A stretch of DNA of 10,183 bases from Planctomycetota bacterium (GTDB taxonomy: Bacteria; Planctomycetota; MHYJ01; WSZJ01; JACPWG01): NCBI GenBank assembly GCA_016220045.1, contig JACRIP010000105.1, positions 1 through 10,183 on the forward strand, in the 5' to 3' direction. A model generated the notes under the pieces. It made no database searches and was not told where the DNA came from. It worked only from the letters and a program-made list of their open reading frames with translations. The translations under genes and the position numbers were made by a program. The stretch's first letter is position 1. Each line of letters begins with the position of its first letter. Positions 6,103-10,183 of this stretch are shown here, piece after piece.

Positions 6103-6147
6103 CCCGCGCCCTCTCCCTCGGGCTCGCCCCGGGGGAGGGGACGCGGG
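6103..6147 (+). terminator. Strong GC hairpin between hpf and ptsN (no T-tract)
   Basis: Starting 15 bases after the hpf stop, 6110-6122 pairs with 6128-6140 around a five-base loop (CTCGC), 13 bp with two G-T wobbles. After one mismatch, 6103-6108 pairs with 6142-6147 for six more bp. The structure should be very stable. No run of T follows, so it is not a canonical intrinsic terminator. It may act as an attenuator, an mRNA-stabilising or processing element, or a partial transcription stop that lowers PTS gene expression relative to hpf. The rest of 6088-6297 is extremely GC-rich; I see no clear promoter. Confidence 0.45.
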
Positions 6148-6297
6148 CGCCGAGTCGGGAGGCACCCGCGCGCCGGGTCGCCGCGCCCCGCCGCCAAGGA
6201 TCGACCGCCACGGGGCGGTTCCTCGCGGCGCGAGGTTGCCGGCGCGCCCGGGCCCGGGGGCGGAGCGCACTGTTCCCTGCCTTACAGGAGATCCAGG

Positions 6298-6768
6298 ATG
6301 CCCCGGGTGAAGTTGCTTAACTTCATTTCCAAGGGTTCCCTCATCGACGAGCTCAAGGCCGTCGATAAGAAGGCCGCCCTCAAGGAACTCGTCGATCTGC
6401 TCAAGCACCGCCACGACGGGTTCAAGTCCACCGAGGCGCTCGACGCGCTCCTCAAGCGCGAAAAATTCGGGTCCACCGGCATCGGGCAGGGTGTCGCCGT
6501 GCCCCACGCCAAACTCCAGAACCTCAAGTCCGTCATCGGCGCCTTCGGCCGCTCCAAAACCGGCATCGACTTCGCCGCGACCGACGGCGAGCCCGTCTAC
6601 TTCGTCTTCCTCCTCCTCTCGCCCTTCGACCAGGCCGACGTCCACATGGACTCCCTCCGCTGCATCGCCGAAGCCGTCAAACGCCCCAATTTCCTCAACT
6701 TCGCGCGCCAGGCCAAGGGGGTCAAGGACCTCCTGGAGCTCTTCCAGGAGATGGACCAGCAACCGTAA
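6298..6768 (+). CDS. ptsN: PTS EIIA domain protein, PtsN (EIIA-Ntr) type
   Basis: The 156-residue single-domain protein belongs to the fructose/mannitol/nitrogen EIIA family. The phosphorylatable histidine is His70 in GSTGIGQGVAVPHAKL (58-73). The segment FGRSKTGIDFAATDGEPVYFVFLLLSP (84-109, in parts) is also family-typical. It would accept phosphate from HPr. With no IIB or IIC partner here, a regulatory role like PtsN (control of potassium transport, nitrogen or envelope functions in proteobacteria) is more likely than sugar uptake; which process it controls cannot be read. ATG 6298 has AGGAG seven bases upstream. The HPr gene follows 13 bases after the stop, so the two are surely co-transcribed. 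The symbol reflects family type, not proven orthology. Confidence 0.88.
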   Translation: MPRVKLLNFISKGSLIDELKAVDKKAALKELVDLLKHRHDGFKSTEALDALLKREKFGSTGIGQGVAVPHAKLQNLKSVIGAFGRSKTGIDFAATDGEPVYFVFLLLSPFDQADVHMDSLRCIAEAVKRPNFLNFARQAKGVKDLLELFQEMDQQP

Positions 6769-6781
6769 AGGACACCGGTCC

Positions 6782-7051
6782 ATGGCGGTCGAACGCCCCC
6801 TCACCATCGTCAACAAGCGTGGACTCCACGTCCGTCCCGCCACCCAGTTCGCCGAAGTCGCGAGTCGCTTCTCCTCCTCCATCACCGTCGGCAAGGACGG
6901 CCTGCTCTCCGACGCCAAGAGCATCCTCGACCTGCTGATGCTCGCCGCGGCCGAGGGCGTCGTCCTCCACGTCCGCGCCGATGGTCCCGACGCCGAACAG
7001 GCCGTTGCCGCCCTCGAACAGCTCGTCGCCGGCAAGTTCGGAGAAGAGTGA
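6782..7051 (+). CDS. ptsH: HPr-family phosphocarrier protein
   Basis: The 89-residue phosphocarrier passes phosphate from enzyme I to EIIA. The active-site motif is NKRGLHVRPATQF, with His16 (His15 in the usual numbering) followed by the conserved Arg18. A second signature, SDAKSILDLLMLAA, places Ser47 at the position phosphorylated by HPr kinase/phosphorylase in bacteria that have it (Ser46). Whether this organism has HprK is not visible here. Length matches the family (85-90). The start is fixed by AAAGGA nine bases upstream, which overlaps the ptsN stop. The stop TGA shares its last base with the ATG of ptsI (TGATG), so translation is probably coupled. NPr, the PTS-Ntr version of HPr, is an alternative name. 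Confidence 0.93.
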   Translation: MAVERPLTIVNKRGLHVRPATQFAEVASRFSSSITVGKDGLLSDAKSILDLLMLAAAEGVVLHVRADGPDAEQAVAALEQLVAGKFGEE

Positions 7052-8790
7052 TGGAGATCCGGCGCGGCATCCCCGTCTCGCCCGGCATCGCCATCGGCGA
7101 GGCCTTCGTCCTCGACAGCGAGGACTCGCCGATCACCCGCCGCGTGATCGAGGAGCACGGCATCCGCGCCGAGCTGGACCGCTTCTCCGCCGCCTGCGAC
7201 CAGGCCATCGCCGAAATCTTCGAGAGCGTGAAGAAGCTCCCCAAATCCCTCCACGGCGAGGTCGCGCCGATCATCGAGTCCCACGCCAAGATCCTCCAGG
7301 ACAAGTCCCTCCAGCTCCAGATCACCTCCGGCATCGAAAAAAACCGCCACAACGCCGAGTACGAGGTCTCCCGCGTCTTCCGCTCCTTCGTCAAGCGCCT
7401 CCAGGCCACCGGCAACCAGATGTTCGAAAACCGCGTGGTCGACCTCCTGGACATCGAGCGCCGCCTCATCCGCAATCTCCTGAACGAGAAACGCTCCGAA
7501 ATCGCCACCCGCGGTAAAGACCTGATCATCATCGCCCACGACCTCACCCCCTCCCAGACCCTCGCCCTCGACAAGGAAAAGGTCATCGGCTTCGCCACCG
7601 ATGCCGGCGGACCCACCTCCCACACCGCCATCCTCGCCAAGGCCATGGAAATCCCCGCGGTCGTCGGCCTCGAGTCGATCACCAGCGCCATTTCCGGCGG
7701 CGACGTCCTCATCATCGACGGCACCGAAGGCACCATCATCGTCGACCCCGACGAGGATACGCTCAAGAACTACCGCGCCCTCGAGCGCAACCGCCTCTCC
7801 TACGAACAGCGCATCACCCTCGAGCTGCGCGACCTCCCCGCCCGCACCCTCGACGGCCACGAGGTCCGCCTCCTCGCCAACATCGAATTCCCCGAAGAGG
7901 TCAAGCTCGCGCTCCAGCACGGCGCCTCCGGCATCGGCCTCTACCGCTCCGAGTTCCTCTTCCTGCGCCCCGGACCCCCGCCCGCCGAACGCGAACACCT
8001 TGAGGCCTACCGGAAGTCCCTGAGCCTGCTCGGCGACCGCGATCTCACCGTCCGCACCCTCGACCTCGGCGCCGACAAGCTCGAATCCGACGGCCCGACC
8101 AAGGAGAAGAACCCCTTTCTCGGCTGCCGCGGCATCCGCCTCTGCCTGCAGCGCCCCGATCTCTTCCGCCCTCAGCTCCGCGCCCTGCTCCGCGCCTCCG
8201 CCTACGGCGATATCCGGATCATGTTCCCCATGGTCTCCTCCCTCGAGGAGATCCGCTCGGCGCGCGCCGTGGTCGAACAGATCAAGCACGAACTCCGGCG
8301 CGAGGGCGCTCCCTTCAACGACCACGTCAAGATCGGCATCATGGTCGAGGTCCCCTCCGCCGCCCTCCTCGCCGACATCCTCGTCCGGGAATCCGACTTC
8401 TTCTCCATCGGTACCAACGACCTCGTCCAGTACACCATGGCGGTCGATCGCGCCAACGAGCGCATCGCCGCCCTCTTCCAGCCCGCCGCACCCGCCGTCC
8501 TCCGCCTCGTCAAGTACGTCATCGAGGAGGGCGAGCGCTCCAAGAAACCCGTTTGCATGTGCGGCGAAATGTCCGGCGACGTCACCTACACCCTGCTCCT
8601 GCTCGGCCTCGGGCTCAAGGAGTTCTCCATGAGCCCCCCCTCCATCGCCGACGTCAAGATGGTCATCCGCTCGGTCACCATGAAAGAGGCGCGCGAGATC
8701 GCCCACAAGGCGCTCACCTTCACCGAGGCCGGCAAGGTCGTCGAGTTCCTGCGCGAGCGCACCCGCAAGATCATCCCGGAAGCCTTCTAA
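7051..8790 (+). CDS. ptsI: Phosphoenolpyruvate-protein phosphotransferase (PTS enzyme I)
   Basis: First enzyme of the phosphorelay: it autophosphorylates from PEP and hands the phosphate to HPr. The 579 residues match canonical enzyme I (about 575). The N-terminal HPr-binding helical domain is about 4-145, opening with RRGIPVSPGIAIGEA. The swivelling domain carries DAGGPTSHTAI, with active-site His191. The C-terminal PEP-binding barrel (about 250-545) holds GIGLYRSEFLF, the TLDLGADK strand, IMFPMVSSLEEI, GIMVEVPSAA, FFSIGTNDLVQYTMAVDR and the acid-base cysteine motif MCGEMSGD (Cys504). All key residues are intact. No N-terminal GAF domain is present, so this is PtsI-like rather than the PtsP form of classical PTS-Ntr. 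A GTG at 7048 is in frame; ATG 7051 is preferred because of the TGATG junction. Confidence 0.95.
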   Translation: MEIRRGIPVSPGIAIGEAFVLDSEDSPITRRVIEEHGIRAELDRFSAACDQAIAEIFESVKKLPKSLHGEVAPIIESHAKILQDKSLQLQITSGIEKNRHNAEYEVSRVFRSFVKRLQATGNQMFENRVVDLLDIERRLIRNLLNEKRSEIATRGKDLIIIAHDLTPSQTLALDKEKVIGFATDAGGPTSHTAILAKAMEIPAVVGLESITSAISGGDVLIIDGTEGTIIVDPDEDTLKNYRALERNRLSYEQRITLELRDLPARTLDGHEVRLLANIEFPEEVKLALQHGASGIGLYRSEFLFLRPGPPPAEREHLEAYRKSLSLLGDRDLTVRTLDLGADKLESDGPTKEKNPFLGCRGIRLCLQRPDLFRPQLRALLRASAYGDIRIMFPMVSSLEEIRSARAVVEQIKHELRREGAPFNDHVKIGIMVEVPSAALLADILVRESDFFSIGTNDLVQYTMAVDRANERIAALFQPAAPAVLRLVKYVIEEGERSKKPVCMCGEMSGDVTYTLLLLGLGLKEFSMSPPSIADVKMVIRSVTMKEAREIAHKALTFTEAGKVVEFLRERTRKIIPEAF

Positions 8791-8863
8791 CGACCGCGAG
8801 TGGCCGAGCGGGAGGGGATGGGGGAGGGCGTAGGGTACTCGAGGAGCAGGAACGCCGGGCTCG

Positions 8864-8927
8864 TTTGGGCGTTTCGGGGTTTGGACGTCGCGGCGTTTGG
8901 ACGTTTCGCCGTTTGGACGTTTAGAGT
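8864..8927. repeat. 16-bp tandem repeat, four units
   Basis: Four consecutive 16-base units start at 8864, 8880, 8896 and 8912. All begin TTTGG; units 2-4 begin TTTGGACGT. Units 2 and 3 read TTTGGACGTCGCGGCG and TTTGGACGTTTCGCCG, and unit 4 decays at its end. The array lies 74 bases after the ptsI stop and before the last gene. It is more T-rich than its surroundings, and no gene product is suggested by any frame. Confidence 0.8.
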
Positions 8928-8961
8928 TCGGCCACCGGGCGACACTCGGAGTGAATGGCGC

Positions 8962-10183
8962 ATGATTTCCCCGTCCAGGGCGTGCAACCCCCGGCCATCT
9001 GCGTCCGCCAGGGCCGCCGAACCGGCGCGCCCCACCCCACAACTCCAAACCGCCAAACCACCAAACCCCCACACCAGCCGGCTTCGGCTGGGCCTGTGGC
9101 TTCTGCTCGCCGCGTTCGCCGCGCCGGGATCGTCCGAATCCACGACCATCCGTCTGCGCTCCGGCGCGCTCCTGCACGGCGATATCGTGTCCGCCGATGA
9201 CGACAAGATCTCCCTGCGCCGCTGGGACAACGGCGGCGTCGTCGAGTTGCCCTGGGAACGCCTGATGCCGGCCGACGCCGCGCGCGTGCTGGCGCTCCAG
9301 AAGGGCGAGGCGATCGAGGAGGAGATGGTCGACGCAGTCAAGCTCGTCCTCAAGGACGGGTCCGAAGTCGTCGGCCGCATCGTCGAGGACCGCGCCGATC
9401 GCGTCCGCGTCCAGGTCGGCCCCACGGACACCCGCACCCTCGTCGCCGCCTCCGTCGTGCGCCGCGAACCGACTCGGGTGAACGCCCTGCAATTCGGCTC
9501 CGCCCAGTCCCTCTACGACGCGCGCGCCCGCGCAGCCGACCTGAAGTCCGCCAAGGCCCAGCAGGAGCTCGGACTCTTCTGCCTGCGCCTCCGCCTCTTC
9601 GACAAGGCCAAGGAACACCTCCTGCGGGCCGCCGAACTCGATCCCGCCCTCAAGGCCGAGTGCGACGCCAAGATCGCCCTCTCCGAACGCGAGCGCGTCG
9701 AGGAGGGCGCGCGCACCCTGCTCGACCAGATCGAGAAGGCGCTCGCCGCCCTCAAGTTCGACGAGGCCCGCGCCGCCGCCGCCAAACTCAAGGAAACCTG
9801 CGCCGCCGCCCGCGCCGCCCGCGCCGCCGGCGACCAGGACAAGCGGATCGCCGAGGCCGAGGCCCTCTACCAGGACCGCGGCAAACAGGTCGACGACAAC
9901 CGCCTTTTCGGCGATTGGGTCGACGCCGCCCAGTCCGCCCTGCGCAAGGCCGCCGGCCGCCGCGAACTCGAGATCGCCAAGGCCCGCGAGTACGTCGACC
10001 GGGTCCTCGCCGAAGAGGTCAAGGCCACCCTCGCCAAGCGCATGGGCCTCGAACCCCAGGACGTCGAGGCCCGCTGGTCCGGCCGCCAGCCGGGCGAAAA
10101 AAAGACTGCCTATTACGGCGACTCGTCGTGGATCGTGGACGCCGGCGGCGGCGCCCGCAAGCCGGGTGGGTCCGACGCCAAGA
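8962..10183 (+). CDS. Secreted protein with duplicated beta-domain and TPR-like helices (3' end cut off)
   Basis: I do not recognise the gene. The frame is open from upstream of 8962 to the window end, and 407 residues are visible. A signal peptide is clear at about 39-58 (SRLRLGLWLLLAAFAAPGSS), so export is likely. Two similar beta-rich units follow: TIRLRSGALLHGDIV (from about 61) and VKLVLKDGSEVVGRIV (from about 126), each about 40 residues and resembling small SH3/Sm-like barrels. Next comes a TPR-like helix pair (about 200-234; LFDKAKEHLLRAAELDP), then a long Ala/Glu/Lys-rich helical or coiled-coil region to about 370. The start is uncertain: ATG 8962 has GGAG ten bases upstream, but it puts about 40 low-complexity residues, partly encoded by the 8-bp repeat, before the signal peptide. 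The only other nearby options are CTG 9088 and CTG 9094. Role unknown; such architectures occur in uncharacterised planctomycete-type exported proteins (inference). Confidence 0.7.
   Translation, partial: MISPSRACNPRPSASARAAEPARPTPQLQTAKPPNPHTSRLRLGLWLLLAAFAAPGSSESTTIRLRSGALLHGDIVSADDDKISLRRWDNGGVVELPWERLMPADAARVLALQKGEAIEEEMVDAVKLVLKDGSEVVGRIVEDRADRVRVQVGPTDTRTLVAASVVRREPTRVNALQFGSAQSLYDARARAADLKSAKAQQELGLFCLRLRLFDKAKEHLLRAAELDPALKAECDAKIALSERERVEEGARTLLDQIEKALAALKFDEARAAAAKLKETCAAARAARAAGDQDKRIAEAEALYQDRGKQVDDNRLFGDWVDAAQSALRKAAGRRELEIAKAREYVDRVLAEEVKATLAKRMGLEPQDVEARWSGRQPGEKKTAYYGDSSWIVDAGGGARKPGGSDAK
9044..9067. repeat. 8-bp tandem repeat, three units
   Basis: TCCAAACC, GCCAAACC and ACCAAACC follow each other exactly, and a degenerate fourth unit (CCCACACC) continues the pattern to 9075. 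The core CCAAA is the reverse complement of the TTTGG core of the array at 8864-8927, so the two arrays face each other across about 116 bases. It ends only a few codons before the signal-peptide-like segment of the last gene. Confidence 0.75.

Noticed and set aside
8864..8927. CRISPR array
   Set aside because: The units are 16 bp with no spacers between them, so this is a plain tandem repeat, and no cas gene is present.
5677..9618. Open frame of about 1,313 codons on the - strand across hpf, PTS genes and part of the last gene
   Set aside because: It is antisense to hpf, ptsN, HPr and ptsI, all with intact family motifs. Its product is Gly/Asp/Glu/Leu-rich with no domain, as expected from antisense frames in GC-rich DNA, where stop codons are rare.

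Overview
This is a GC-rich window (roughly 70% G+C by eye, with codon third positions mostly C or G). It is densely coding, and every gene I can support lies on the + strand. The mix suggests a Gram-negative-type bacterium of, or near, the Planctomycetota/PVC group: a regulatory-type PTS set beside hpf, proline/alanine-rich tails on housekeeping enzymes, a GT4 glycosyltransferase with an E-x7-Q motif, a secreted protein with small beta-domains and a TPR-like helix, and repeat-laden intergenic gaps. No rRNA or phylogenetic marker is available, so the placement is tentative. I see no tRNA, rRNA, CRISPR array, transposase gene or phage gene.

Layout. Positions 1-107 are non-coding and carry one copy of a dispersed intergenic repeat. 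Positions 108-3208 form a tightly packed three-gene unit: truA (tRNA pseudouridine synthase), a CvpA-family membrane protein overlapping truA by ATGA, and a GT4 glycosyltransferase starting directly after the CvpA stop. Positions 3209-3619 (411 bases) hold no gene. They carry a perfect REP-like hairpin, a second copy of the repeat seen at the window start, and a set of interleaved inverted repeats. Positions 3620-4561 encode an unrecognised four-helix membrane protein with two CxxC pairs. A sigma70-like promoter at 4686-4713 precedes a calcineurin-like phosphoesterase (4756-5526).

Positions 5692-8790 are the most coherent block: hpf (ribosome hibernation factor, TTG start), a strong hairpin, then ptsN-like EIIA, HPr and ptsI (enzyme I). 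No EIIB or EIIC is present. PEP-derived phosphate would pass from EI to HPr to EIIA, giving a regulatory rather than a sugar-transporting phosphorelay. HPr keeps both its His and the Ser used by HPr kinase in other bacteria.

Positions 8791-9080 contain two short-period tandem repeats. The second lies inside or right beside the start of the last gene, a secreted protein truncated by the window end. Its signal peptide appears to sit about 40 residues downstream of the only nearby ATG. I found no convincing new defence or mobile system. The most interesting material is the intergenic repeat families, the repeat-associated start of the last gene, and the hpf-PTS module.
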